NCBI RefSeq assembly: GCF_025971955.1
Contig: NZ_JAPDMX010000024.1
Coordinates: 208,311 to 272,310, forward strand
Origin: Shewanella subflava
Lineage (GTDB): Bacteria; Pseudomonadota; Gammaproteobacteria; Enterobacterales; Shewanellaceae
Reading direction: 5' to 3'
DNA: 64,000 nt
A model generated the notes under the pieces. That model did not search any database, had not been told where the DNA came from, and worked only from the letters and a program-made list of their open reading frames with translations. Position 1 is the stretch's first letter. Every line of letters begins with the position of its first letter. This document shows positions 37,707-45,946 of the stretch, piece by piece. A program made the translations under genes and the position numbers.

Positions 37707-38024
37707 TTGCCTAAAAATGCCTCTTGATAGTTTCAATCGCGATCAATAACTGCTCATGAACAATGGTTTTATGAGTAGTTTTTTTGTTTGTTTCATTATG
37801 TATCGTTCTGTTTTTTTAGGGTTTCAGTATTTGCTGATTTAGGCATATTTATATTAGTTTGTTAAAAATAAGATCTACGTCTGATTTTGACTTTAAACTG
37901 AATATTTCAATACTTTTCAGCAAACTTTATGTGACTTTGCTCTCGTTGCAACAAGTTAAAGCTGCTTATTATCTAAACGGGTTGTACCTAATAAGTAGTA
38001 TTTATAATAACAAGAACGGAGTGA
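37707..38024 (+). promoter_or_regulatory. Upstream region of the multihaem cytochrome gene
   Basis: 318 bp, AT-rich, no gene. A half CRP-like sequence (TATGTGACTTTG near 37928) is present, but no full dyad. Probably contains the cytochrome promoter. Confidence 0.35.
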
Positions 38025-40001
38025 ATGATGAAAAAGATGAATGTCTGTAAAATTGCATTTCTCATCGCAACGGCAATGGGGGTTGTTGCTTGTGGTAGTG
38101 ATGGTAAAGATGGCGCGCCAGGAGAGCCTGGTGAACCAGGACCAAGTCCATTACCTCCAGTGGTGGAAACATCAACTGTCACGAATTTGGAAATGATTAA
38201 CCACATGGTTGAAGAAGGTCAGTTGACTATCGAATTTGCGATAACAAACGAAGATGGCATCGCAATTACAGGATTAAAAGATGCCTCTGTATACCTTGCC
38301 GCCATGACTGAACAAGGTATTCAGCGTAGCCGTGATGGCAGTGTCGGTGGTAATGCCACGGTAGGCGGCGACAAGCCAACAGAAGGGGCGTCATTGACAA
38401 TGTTAGATAATGGTAATTATCAATTTATTGCGCCAATGGCTGCGGTGCAAGCTGACACCCAAGGGCTGATCCGTTTACAAGTGGGCGGCGGTGAAATTGC
38501 TAAATCACCCTATATCATTATTGATAAACCTGAAATGACTCATACTACAACCACTGAAACCTGTTATTCATGTCACGTTGATTATGCAACTTCAGACTTA
38601 AAGCATGCGGGTTATGTGGCATTAAATACTGAAGGCGAAGTGGATTTTGTTGGTGGCTGTATGGTGTGTCACAACAATGTTCCACGGGATATTGCTGAAG
38701 ATGGTTCATCTTTAAACACGGGTGGTTATGCTAAAAACAGCATGCAGAAGTTGGGTCACATTAATCACCAGAAATTTGAAAAAGATTTCACCCCTGTTAA
38801 TTGTTATACCTGCCATGCGCAACCTGTAATTAATACTAATCTTGCAAGTAATGGTTGTAGTGATTGTCATAGCGTCGAAGGCGCTAAGTATGATCGTGTG
38901 ATGAGTGCAACCAGCAGTGGTTTTGATGCCCGTGATTTCCACGCACAAAAAAGTGGTTTAGCGAATTTGAAAGCTATGCGCAATGGTTACTCTGCTGAAA
39001 CATCAGTACCGTTTAAAGATGACAATGGTGTTTGGTGTACCACAATGGCGTTATTTAAGCTTGATGGTGATAGCAAAACACCGGTGCATATAGGTGATAA
39101 TTATAGCCACGATTTAACCAGTCATCATCCCGACACGCCGATTGTGTATGCTGGGGCTTATTTACATGGCTACTACAATAACTCAATAGTCGGTCGCTTT
39201 GCAGGCCATGGAAAAGATGAAATTAAAACCGATAATGCAGACGGCACGCGCACGCATTGTTTCCCATCGCCATCAACAGGTTTTGATGCGGCAGATATCA
39301 TGGCTTCGGCACGTATTTCGCTAAGCTATGATGGTTGGACAGATAATGACGGTAAAGAGTCGTTATCATTTACGGCATACTCTGATGCTACTAACCAAAT
39401 CAGTGGCGAAGAAGTGCCATATGAACGTCGTCTAGCGGTAACCAATGATAGTTGTACAACCTGCCATAATAGTGAAACTAACTATCATAAAAATGGTGCC
39501 TATAACGATGGCGGTGTCGATTGCGTCGCTTGTCATAACAATGGCCAAGACAGAAGCGCTAAAAACTCTGCACCAGGCTTCGGCCCTATGGTACACAGTA
39601 TGCACTGGGGAATTGGTAATGCATTGTCTGGGGCTAAAAAAGATGAGGATGGTAATAACATTGCTAACTCAGCTGATAGTTTAAATGCGGACAATTGTGT
39701 GTCGTGTCATGCAAACGGTGTGGATTTAAATGCAATCCCTAATCAATACATTCGGGCTAAAGCATTTAACAATGGCGATCAAACCAAAATGGCTAGCCCA
39801 ATCACAGCTAACTGCTTTGCTTGTCATAGCGATGCACAAGCCCTAAACCATATGCAACAAAATGGTGGCGAGATTAGCGCTGAAAAAGGCAATGGCAACG
39901 ATGGAACTTGGTTTACTCAACCAACAAGTGAATCTTGTGCAACCTGTCATGCTGAAGGCAAATCATTCGGTATTGATAAGTTCCATCATTTCCAACGTTA
40001 A
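38025..40001 (+). CDS. OmcA/MtrC-family multihaem c-type cytochrome lipoprotein (nine haem motifs)
   Basis: 658 residues. The lipoprotein signal ends GVVACGSDG with Cys23. A collagen-like stretch GKDGAPGEPGEPGP (27-40) follows, then a beta domain (about 45-170). CXXCH haem sites start at residues 180, 212, 260 and 278, then a second beta domain with an isolated Cys pair (338 and 412, a likely disulphide), then sites at 477, 500, 558, 597 and 638. That is 4+5 haems, where OmcA and MtrC have 5+5. The family sits on the outer-membrane surface and passes electrons to metals or other extracellular acceptors. ATG 38028 is equally possible, as GGAG spacing suits it better. Own terminator; no mtrAB-like partners adjacent. 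Confidence 0.9.
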   Translation: MMKKMNVCKIAFLIATAMGVVACGSDGKDGAPGEPGEPGPSPLPPVVETSTVTNLEMINHMVEEGQLTIEFAITNEDGIAITGLKDASVYLAAMTEQGIQRSRDGSVGGNATVGGDKPTEGASLTMLDNGNYQFIAPMAAVQADTQGLIRLQVGGGEIAKSPYIIIDKPEMTHTTTTETCYSCHVDYATSDLKHAGYVALNTEGEVDFVGGCMVCHNNVPRDIAEDGSSLNTGGYAKNSMQKLGHINHQKFEKDFTPVNCYTCHAQPVINTNLASNGCSDCHSVEGAKYDRVMSATSSGFDARDFHAQKSGLANLKAMRNGYSAETSVPFKDDNGVWCTTMALFKLDGDSKTPVHIGDNYSHDLTSHHPDTPIVYAGAYLHGYYNNSIVGRFAGHGKDEIKTDNADGTRTHCFPSPSTGFDAADIMASARISLSYDGWTDNDGKESLSFTAYSDATNQISGEEVPYERRLAVTNDSCTTCHNSETNYHKNGAYNDGGVDCVACHNNGQDRSAKNSAPGFGPMVHSMHWGIGNALSGAKKDEDGNNIANSADSLNADNCVSCHANGVDLNAIPNQYIRAKAFNNGDQTKMASPITANCFACHSDAQALNHMQQNGGEISAEKGNGNDGTWFTQPTSESCATCHAEGKSFGIDKFHHFQR

Positions 40002-40063
40002 TTATGCTATTGAGTAATCTTGAATGCCCATAAGGGCTGATTAAGGCATACAGTTAAAGCATC

Positions 40064-40092
40064 AATGGGAGCTAATTAGTTCCCATTTTTTA
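40064..40092 (+). terminator. Terminator of the cytochrome gene
   Basis: AATGGGA-GCTAATTAGT-TCCCATT followed by TTTTT, 62 bp after the stop. Between it and the repeat element at 40306 I see no gene. Confidence 0.75.
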
Positions 40093-40305
40093 TGCTTTAC
40101 TCACACAATGGGTATCCTCTATTGCCCTAGATTAAACACCGAATCCTGAATGGTGCTTGGTTTGCTAATCGCAACATACAAAGAGTTGTGCGATCGACAA
40201 TACTGTTCCTGATAGCGATGTGAGATATTTTTAACAGATTATTGAGTCGTTAATGACTGGCTGATAAAGGGAGTCATAGACCTAAGGTAAAAGTGTGCCG
40301 TCAGA

Positions 40306-40558
40306 AGTAAAGAATCCACCTTCTGAAGAAGGTAGCTTTGATATCAATCCCTAAAAGGGCGCTTTCCTGCCGTGCGTTAACAAGACGTCGTAAATATATC
40401 CATATGGGCTTTACTAAATCATCCCTGATTTAGAAGCTTGTACCGCACCATTAGCACAGCTCACCTATCACTTGAATTAATAAGCTATTGAACATCCTTC
40501 AGGCAAAGCCTAATTGATGATAATCACCTACTGAAATAGGTGGTTTATGGGCTGAAAA
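40306..40558 (+). repeat. ORF-less palindrome-ended element, copy B (about 253 bp)
   Basis: Inverted second copy of 4874-5125, about 92% identical with one single-base indel. The shared block runs from AGTAAAGAATCCACC to GGGCTGAAAA. Hairpins: CCACCTTCTGAAGAAGGT at the left end, CCCTAAAAGGG next to it, AAATCATCCCTGATTT in the middle, AGGCAAAGCCT, and CACCTACTGAAATAGGTG at the right end. Some differences from copy A fall in stems and weaken them (GGTAG here, GGTGG there). No ORF. The right end abuts the terminator of the small gene at 40611. Confidence 0.8.
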
Positions 40559-40561
40559 CAA

Positions 40562-40586
40562 AAATACCGAGCAATGCTCGGTATTT
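40562..40586 (-). terminator. Terminator of the 41-residue protein gene
   Basis: Perfect arms AAATACCGAGC and GCTCGGTATTT, loop AAT; the minus-strand T-run runs into the end of repeat copy B. Confidence 0.8.
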
Positions 40587-40610
40587 CTTATCAGCATCAC
40601 TAAAGGGTAT

Positions 40611-40736
40611 TTATTTCGCTTTAGACACGATATTTGATGTTGGTGCCTTTTTAGCTTGTTTCGCTGCACGTTTTTCTTTTAACGACAGTTGTGGCTGTTT
40701 TTTGGCTTCTTTAGAATTATTACGTTCTTTACTCAT
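40611..40736 (-). CDS. Small basic protein (41 residues)
   Basis: ATG 40736 has GGAG six bases upstream, a good site, and a dedicated terminator follows, so this is a real short gene. The protein begins MSKERNNSKEAKKQPQ and is almost entirely Lys/Glu/Gln/Ala; KEKRAAKQAKK near residues 22-32 is strongly basic. It looks intrinsically disordered or nucleic-acid-binding. Similar small Lys-rich proteins occur in other Shewanella and Vibrio genomes (recollection); function unknown. Confidence 0.65.
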   Translation of the reverse strand: MSKERNNSKEAKKQPQLSLKEKRAAKQAKKAPTSNIVSKAK

Positions 40737-40997
40737 GTTGCACTCCCAAAAATGTAAGGGTTTACGGTTACGAAATAATTTAAACAGAATGAAGGTTTTT
40801 GTGTTACCTGATCCGTAAAAGCAGCGTAGCACTAATTGAATGAATTTGAGCTAGGGTAAGGATAGAATATTTTAGTCTAGCATTAGTTTAATATGTGCTA
40901 TCACCTTGGCATAGAAAAGCAGGTGCAATATCGATAGACTGTGGCGTAACAAGAAGTGTTACAATGCGATTGAATTAATAGGAAAAAGGAGTCAGAA

Positions 40998-41450
40998 GTG
41001 ATTTGGCGTACATTGAAGTTTGACCAACTAACACGTGATGAACTCTATGAAATACTCAAACTAAGGGTGGATGTGTTTGTAGTAGAGCAAAATTGTCCTT
41101 ACCCTGAGCTAGATGAAAAAGATCGTCACCCACAAACAGTGCACATGTTGAACCAGAACCGAGATGGCCAACTTGTGGCTTATTGTCGAATTTTGCCTCC
41201 TGGCTTAAGTTATCCTCAAGCCAGTATTGGTCGCGTTGTTGTAACCCCCAGTCATCGTGGTCAGGGCTTAGCAGAGCCATTAATGCAACAAGCGTTGAAG
41301 AAAACCTTGGCTAACTGGCCTAACGCCGGCGTACAAATTGGCGCGCAAGAGCAACTGCAAAAATTTTATCAGCGCCTTGGTTTTATTAATCATTCCAAGG
41401 TGTATTTAGAAGATGGCATCCCCCATATCGATATGATGTATCAAGATTAA
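40998..41450 (+). CDS. elaA: ElaA-like GNAT acetyltransferase
   Basis: 150 residues from GTG 40998, with AAGGAG six bases upstream. ElaA hallmarks: LRVDVFVVEQNCPYPELDEKDRH near residues 22-44, RILPPG, IGRVVVTPSHRGQGLAEPLM (acetyl-CoA motif A) and FYQRLGF. ElaA proteins are cytoplasmic GNATs of unknown substrate. The monooxygenase-like gene follows after 10 bp. Confidence 0.87.
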   Translation: MIWRTLKFDQLTRDELYEILKLRVDVFVVEQNCPYPELDEKDRHPQTVHMLNQNRDGQLVAYCRILPPGLSYPQASIGRVVVTPSHRGQGLAEPLMQQALKKTLANWPNAGVQIGAQEQLQKFYQRLGFINHSKVYLEDGIPHIDMMYQD

Positions 41451-41460
41451 GGAAGTAGTA

Positions 41461-41778
41461 ATGTCGGATTATGTTATTAACTACACTCAGTTAGTTTGTG
41501 TGGCGCAATTTGTTGCTAAAGCAGGTAAGCGTGATGCATTAGTGGCAGCACTGGTCAGTTTAATTGCAGATACACGTCAAGAACCCGGTTGTATCCGCTA
41601 TGAACTGAATGTCAGTGTGGATGACGACAATAAAGTCGCTTTTGTTGAAAAGTTTGTTGATCGCGCAGCGTTTGATAAGCATTGTGCTAAAGAGGCCATT
41701 CAAGATTATTTTCATAACGTAATGCCTGAGTTGGTTGAGTCACACCATGTGGAAGTGTTTCATCAGGTAATGGCTTAA
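41461..41778 (+). CDS. Antibiotic-biosynthesis-monooxygenase-fold protein (YgiN-like)
   Basis: 105 residues of the dimeric ABM ferredoxin-like fold: LVCVAQFVAKAGKRDALVAALVSLIADTRQEPGCIRYEL is the standard first half, with FVEKFVDRAAFDKHCAKEAIQDYF next. Such proteins include the quinol monooxygenase YgiN and other cofactor-free oxygenases. AAGGAAG precedes the ATG. Likely co-transcribed with the elaA-like gene. Confidence 0.82.
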   Translation: MSDYVINYTQLVCVAQFVAKAGKRDALVAALVSLIADTRQEPGCIRYELNVSVDDDNKVAFVEKFVDRAAFDKHCAKEAIQDYFHNVMPELVESHHVEVFHQVMA

Positions 41779-41822
41779 CGTTTAGACAAAAAGAGTGCAA
41801 CAGCAATCTTTTTTATCAATAT

Positions 41823-42083
41823 TCATTCTGCTGGGTTGTGCCGCAGTTTTATTTGATGTTGTAAATTTAGTGCGCCATCAGCATCGATAACTGCAATATC
41901 ATTATCTTGCGATATCACCGCTAAAGGTCCCGCTGTGGTGTGACGTATAAAGAGCAATCGATAGCCATAATTGTGCAGTTTGTACAAGGTGATTTTTTGT
42001 TCTGCTGAGGCGTTATCCCAGTGTTCGAGATTGGAAAAGCAGTGCTTGCGTTGTTCTTGGAATTGATAGGAAGCGACATCCAT
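41823..42083 (-). CDS. Orphan small protein, tandem paralogue 1
   Basis: 86 residues with no signal or membrane segment. It is clearly paralogous to the protein at 42247-42501; shared pattern: W-(D/E)-x-A-(S/T)-AEQK-x-x-LY-x-LH-x-x-GYRLLF-x-RH ... GP-x-AV ... Q-x-(N/D)DIA-x-I. The core looks like a helix followed by a small beta sheet. I do not recognise the family. The 163-bp gap to the paralogue has no terminator seen. Confidence 0.65.
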   Translation of the reverse strand: MDVASYQFQEQRKHCFSNLEHWDNASAEQKITLYKLHNYGYRLLFIRHTTAGPLAVISQDNDIAVIDADGALNLQHQIKLRHNPAE

Positions 42084-42246
42084 GTTGATATACCTATTGT
42101 GTTAAATGAAATCCATTTCAACCACTAATCTAACACACCCGCGATATTTATCTTATTGTTTTTATATGCTCTGTGAGTGATATCAATATTCATGTTAATA
42201 AATGCGTCCAGCCTTTTTAATCATACTTTTAGATTATTGCAATGCC

Positions 42247-42501
42247 TTAGTGCTGCTGGCGTATAGATATTTTGGGGTGTAAATCTATCTCACCATCATG
42301 GTATATCAAGGCAATATCATCTTGCTGGCAAACCACAGCGATCGGGCCTTTTACACTATGTCTCATAAACAGTAAGCGGTAGCCAAAACGATGTAAATCA
42401 TATAAGGCCAGTTTTTGTTCTGCGGTGGCCTGCTCCCAAAGTTCGCTATTGGGCAGCGGGTTACCCCGACGCTCACTGATATCAAGTGCTGATTGATTCA
42501 T
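42247..42501 (-). CDS. Orphan small protein, tandem paralogue 2
   Basis: 84 residues, about half identical over its central 60 residues to the neighbour at 41823-42083. Conserved blocks: ATAEQKLALYDLHRFGYRLLFMRH and GPIAVVCQQDDIALI. Soluble, cytoplasmic by appearance. Function unknown. Both copies keep the same core, which argues they are both functional. Confidence 0.65.
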   Translation of the reverse strand: MNQSALDISERRGNPLPNSELWEQATAEQKLALYDLHRFGYRLLFMRHSVKGPIAVVCQQDDIALIYHDGEIDLHPKISIRQQH

Positions 42502-42665
42502 CTTAATACCTCTTATTTAACATTTCATTATGCTAATGGTGTGTTTCTTTGGCTTGTATAACAACCCATTGAAGCAAAGGCCGTACTTTTTAATGCTAAT
42601 GCAGTTATTTATACTGCCGAACTTCTGATAAAGTTTAAATTTATTCGTTATGGAAGGATGTGATC

Positions 42666-43544
42666 TTGTTAAAATATATTGAACCTGTTTTTAGACCACC
42701 ATCAGAATGGAAGTCGTTGATATTGCAGGTTACCAATGGATGTAGTTGGAATAACTGCAGTTTTTGCGATATGTATACCCAACCGCAAAAACAATTCCGC
42801 GCCCAAAAGGTAGACAGTATTGAACAAGATATCCTTGTCGCCGCAGCATCAGGTTATCCCATAACTCGGGTATTTCTTGCCGATGGTGATGCAATGAGCT
42901 TGCCTTTTAATCGCTTAAAAGCGATTTGTGAGTTAATCAATACTCACTTGCCATCGGTGACCCGGATAAGTAGTTATTGTTTACCACGTAACTTAAAAAA
43001 CAAAACCGTTGAACAGTTGGCTGAGCTTCGTGAAATGGGGTTATCTTTATTGTATATCGGCTGTGAAAGTGGTGATGATGAAGTGCTGACTCGGATTCAA
43101 AAAGGTGAAAGTTATCAGTCTTCACTTGCAGCGTTAACAAAAATTAAGCAGGCAGGTATTAAGTCATCGGTGATGATTTTAATGGGCTTAGGCGGAACTC
43201 AATTATCGACCCAACATGCTATAGCATCCGCTAAATTAATGAACGATGCTCAGCCAGAATATTTGTCGACGCTGGTGGTGACACTGCCATTGGGGACGGC
43301 GCGAATGGATGCGGCATTTGATGGTAAGTTTGAGCTGCCCAATCAGCAAGGGTTATTAGTGGAAATGCAAACATTGTTGACCCACCTTGAACTGGATAAA
43401 ACCATTTTTAGATCCGATCATGCTTCTAATTATCTGGTGCTAAAAGGCGTCTTAGGTAAAGATAAGCCGCAATTATTGGCTCAGGTTACTCAGGCATTAC
43501 AAGGTATGGTGCCATTAAGGAAAGAGTGGCAGCGCGGCCTATAA
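42666..43544 (+). CDS. Radical SAM protein
   Basis: 292 residues. Start assigned to TTG 42666 because AAGGA lies seven bases upstream; the in-frame GTG at 42660 is too close to that site. The iron-sulphur motif is NGCSWNNCSFCDMYTQ, a CX4CX2C spacing seen in a subset of radical SAM proteins instead of CX3CX2C. The GGE-like SAM contact is FLADGDAM, and YIGCESGDDEVL and VMILMGLGG continue the barrel. Reaction unknown. Confidence 0.8.
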   Translation: MLKYIEPVFRPPSEWKSLILQVTNGCSWNNCSFCDMYTQPQKQFRAQKVDSIEQDILVAAASGYPITRVFLADGDAMSLPFNRLKAICELINTHLPSVTRISSYCLPRNLKNKTVEQLAELREMGLSLLYIGCESGDDEVLTRIQKGESYQSSLAALTKIKQAGIKSSVMILMGLGGTQLSTQHAIASAKLMNDAQPEYLSTLVVTLPLGTARMDAAFDGKFELPNQQGLLVEMQTLLTHLELDKTIFRSDHASNYLVLKGVLGKDKPQLLAQVTQALQGMVPLRKEWQRGL

Positions 43545-43608
43545 GTTGTGTGTAATATTGAATGGAAGTCACTAGCCGCATAAAGGTGATTTCAGCAGCC
43601 TAAAGGAA

Positions 43609-44076
43609 ATGAGTCGTATTATGGAAATACGCATTGATGATTTATTTGGACCAGAAATAGCCATACTACTCAATGAGCACTTAGCGGATATGTACGCAAC
43701 CTCACCGCCAGAGTCCGTCCATGCGCTTGACCTTGCAAAGTTGCGTCAGCCCGAGATCACGTTTTGGACGGTTTGGGATAATGGCCAATTAGCGGGTTGT
43801 GGTGCGATAAAGCAATTAACCAATACTCACGCTGAGATAAAGTCTATGCGTGTGGCTAATGCCCATCGACGAAAAGGGGTTGCTGCTAAACTATTACAAC
43901 ACATACTGGATTTTGCACAGGCTAAAGGCTATCAAAAATTAAGTTTAGAAACGGGGACGATGGATTTTTTTGCTCCCGCAAGGCAGCTTTATAGCCGTTT
44001 TGGTTTTCTGGAAGGTGATAAATTTGCCGATTACGGCATAGACCCAAACAGTCTGTTTATGCACAAAATGTTGTGA
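43609..44076 (+). CDS. GNAT-family N-acetyltransferase
   Basis: 155 residues from ATG 43609; ATG 43621 (MEIRIDDLFGPE) is an alternative and the ribosome-binding site does not decide. Acetyl-CoA motif A is MRVANAHRRKGVAAKLLQHIL, then LSLETGTMDFFAPARQLYSRFGF. The pattern fits the amino-acid/small-molecule acetyltransferase group (PhnO/YpeA-like). Separate promoter likely. Confidence 0.8.
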   Translation: MSRIMEIRIDDLFGPEIAILLNEHLADMYATSPPESVHALDLAKLRQPEITFWTVWDNGQLAGCGAIKQLTNTHAEIKSMRVANAHRRKGVAAKLLQHILDFAQAKGYQKLSLETGTMDFFAPARQLYSRFGFLEGDKFADYGIDPNSLFMHKML

Positions 44077-44159
44077 CTCTAATATTGATACTCAACATCC
44101 TCTAGCAGAGTCACACTTAGCTAATTGCATCAAGCAATAAAGTCCAACGTAATAATTGA

Positions 44160-44360
44160 TTACTCGGGTGGCTCATCTTCAAAAATATCCTCAATGGTGA
44201 GCCCGAATAAACGTGCGGCTTTAAACGCCAAAGGTAAGCTAGGGTCAAATTTACCTTTTTCTATCGCATTTATGGTTTGTCGTGACACATTTAATAAATC
44301 CGCTAGTTGTGCCTGAGTTAAGTCACGTTCAGCACGTAATACCTTTAAACGATTTTTCAT
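44160..44360 (-). CDS. Small XRE-family DNA-binding regulator
   Basis: 66 residues consisting of one Cro/C1 helix-turn-helix: LRAERDLTQAQLADLLNVSRQTINAIEKGK. Its start overlaps the stop of the membrane-protein gene by 4 bp (ATGA), so they are translated together. Pairs of a short XRE regulator and a small membrane protein are widespread in bacteria, sometimes regulating their own operon; the signal is unknown. Confidence 0.85.
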   Translation of the reverse strand: MKNRLKVLRAERDLTQAQLADLLNVSRQTINAIEKGKFDPSLPLAFKAARLFGLTIEDIFEDEPPE

Positions 44361-44779
44361 TGATACTGCCTATTGCCAAATATGATACCAATCATGTACG
44401 TCAGTGCCATCACAATAATAAGATGGGAGATTTCGGCATGACTGCTGATAAGTCCGGTTGTATCCAGTGTTGAATAGCTGATGCCCACTATTAGCCCAAT
44501 GCCTAAGCTTAATGCCATCGCGTTGAGTTGTATTTTTTGCTGTAACTCATCTAAGTCGGTTAAGTGCTGCTTATTGACCATGATCATCACTATTCCGATA
44601 AGAAAATTGATTCCAATAGCGATTGCGGTGATTAACTCACTTTGTTGCCAGATAAATTTATCGCCAAAAGTGGCGAGGGCTAATGAAAGCACCCAGGCAG
44701 CAGTCCATTTGGCTAAGCGTTTCGTGTTGAGATTATTACGTTGTTTCCAATTTGTATTTGATGATTCAGGTGATGTCAT
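44357..44779 (-). CDS. Four-helix membrane protein paired with an XRE regulator
   Basis: 140 residues with four hydrophobic segments (about 27-45, 50-68, 88-106, 118-135). A hydrophilic segment LTDLDELQQKIQLNAMALS precedes the third helix; this is common in small membrane proteins encoded next to XRE regulators. No enzymatic motif. First gene of the two-gene unit. Confidence 0.7.
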   Translation of the reverse strand: MTSPESSNTNWKQRNNLNTKRLAKWTAAWVLSLALATFGDKFIWQQSELITAIAIGINFLIGIVMIMVNKQHLTDLDELQQKIQLNAMALSLGIGLIVGISYSTLDTTGLISSHAEISHLIIVMALTYMIGIIFGNRQYQ

Positions 44780-44910
44780 TTCACTTTCCTTTTTAAGTTA
44801 GCTTGTCTTTATGTCAAGCAAGCTTTACTTTAGAGTGTGTTAACAATTAAGCTGTGTCAAGTTTTAATGACTTTTTGTCGTGCATATAAGTCTTTTGTTT
44901 TTTAATCGAT

Positions 44911-44936
44911 AAAAAAGGACCGCTTTTCAGCGGCCC
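44911..44936 (-). terminator. Terminator of the mscS-like gene
   Basis: Arms GGACCGCT and AGCGGCCC around TTTC, followed on the minus strand by a T6 run; 12 bp after the stop. Confidence 0.8.
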
Positions 44937-44947
44937 GCAGCAAGGGA

Positions 44948-45781
44948 TTAATGTTGAATTTGAATTTCTCTTACGGGGCAAGGAATATGAATGTTGGCTT
45001 GTTTTAAAGCTAAAATAACAAACTGATTAATTTCATATTTTGTTTGAAAATAATGAGCTGTAGGCACCCAATATCGAATACCTACTTCCATGCCTATGCT
45101 ATTAAAACCATTAATACCGACTAAAGGTGGCTGATTTTTGTTTACCTTATCGGATTGGGAAATTGCTTGCTCGATAATGGCAATAACAGCACCAGGATCG
45201 GCCTGATAGTCGATGTTCAGAGACGTTTCTACTAGTTTATATTCAAATGAGTTATGTAAAATCTCACCGATGATGTGTTTATTGGGAATACTAATTTGCT
45301 CGCCTTCTTCATTTGTCAGTATGGTTAACCCTAATTTAATTTGCGTAACCACACCACTGGCACCTTTCACTTCTATGGTGTTTCCAACAACAAAAGGGCG
45401 GGTCACGATAATGGTTACGCCAGCGGCATAGTTTGACAGCATTCCTTGTAATGCCAGTCCAGCCCCAAGTGAAGCTGCACCGATAGCAGCGACCATGGGG
45501 GTGACACTGATCCCCAATTTCCCTAAGCAGATCACTGCTACCATGATGATGATAATGATACGCACCAAATTTGAGGTGAAGTTGCTTAAGGTGATATCAA
45601 TGTTATGTTTTTCAAATTGATTGGCGACAAAATTGGCCGCTTTACTGGCAACCCACAAGCCTAATAAAAATATCAACAAGGCACCGATAAGCTGAAAACT
45701 GTATTGCACTAAAAACTCGGTAATCAGGTTGTAGGCGCTTTGAAGTTGGGCGAGTTCTTGGTCTAAACTTGGCTGGTCCAT
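44948..45781 (-). CDS. mscS: Small-conductance mechanosensitive channel (MscS family)
   Basis: 277 residues, near E. coli MscS (286). Three N-terminal hydrophobic helices; the pore helix is Gly/Ala-rich (AAIGAASLGAGLALQGMLSNYAAG), and the beta domain has RPFVVGNTIEVKG and ISIPNKHIIGEILHN. It releases solutes on hypo-osmotic shock. GGGAT precedes the ATG. Confidence 0.92.
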   Translation of the reverse strand: MDQPSLDQELAQLQSAYNLITEFLVQYSFQLIGALLIFLLGLWVASKAANFVANQFEKHNIDITLSNFTSNLVRIIIIIMVAVICLGKLGISVTPMVAAIGAASLGAGLALQGMLSNYAAGVTIIVTRPFVVGNTIEVKGASGVVTQIKLGLTILTNEEGEQISIPNKHIIGEILHNSFEYKLVETSLNIDYQADPGAVIAIIEQAISQSDKVNKNQPPLVGINGFNSIGMEVGIRYWVPTAHYFQTKYEINQFVILALKQANIHIPCPVREIQIQH

Positions 45782-45946
45782 CTGCTATCCCTTCTTTAAA
45801 AAATATACGATAAGGCATGAAGCACTTTTGTGAACCTTATCATAACAAGTTGATCCATTTTATAAAAAGTCATCTTTAGGCCGCACATTTCAGATAGGTT
45901 TCATATTATGTTGATAGTTTGCTGAAAACACCTTTTGGAGAAACCA

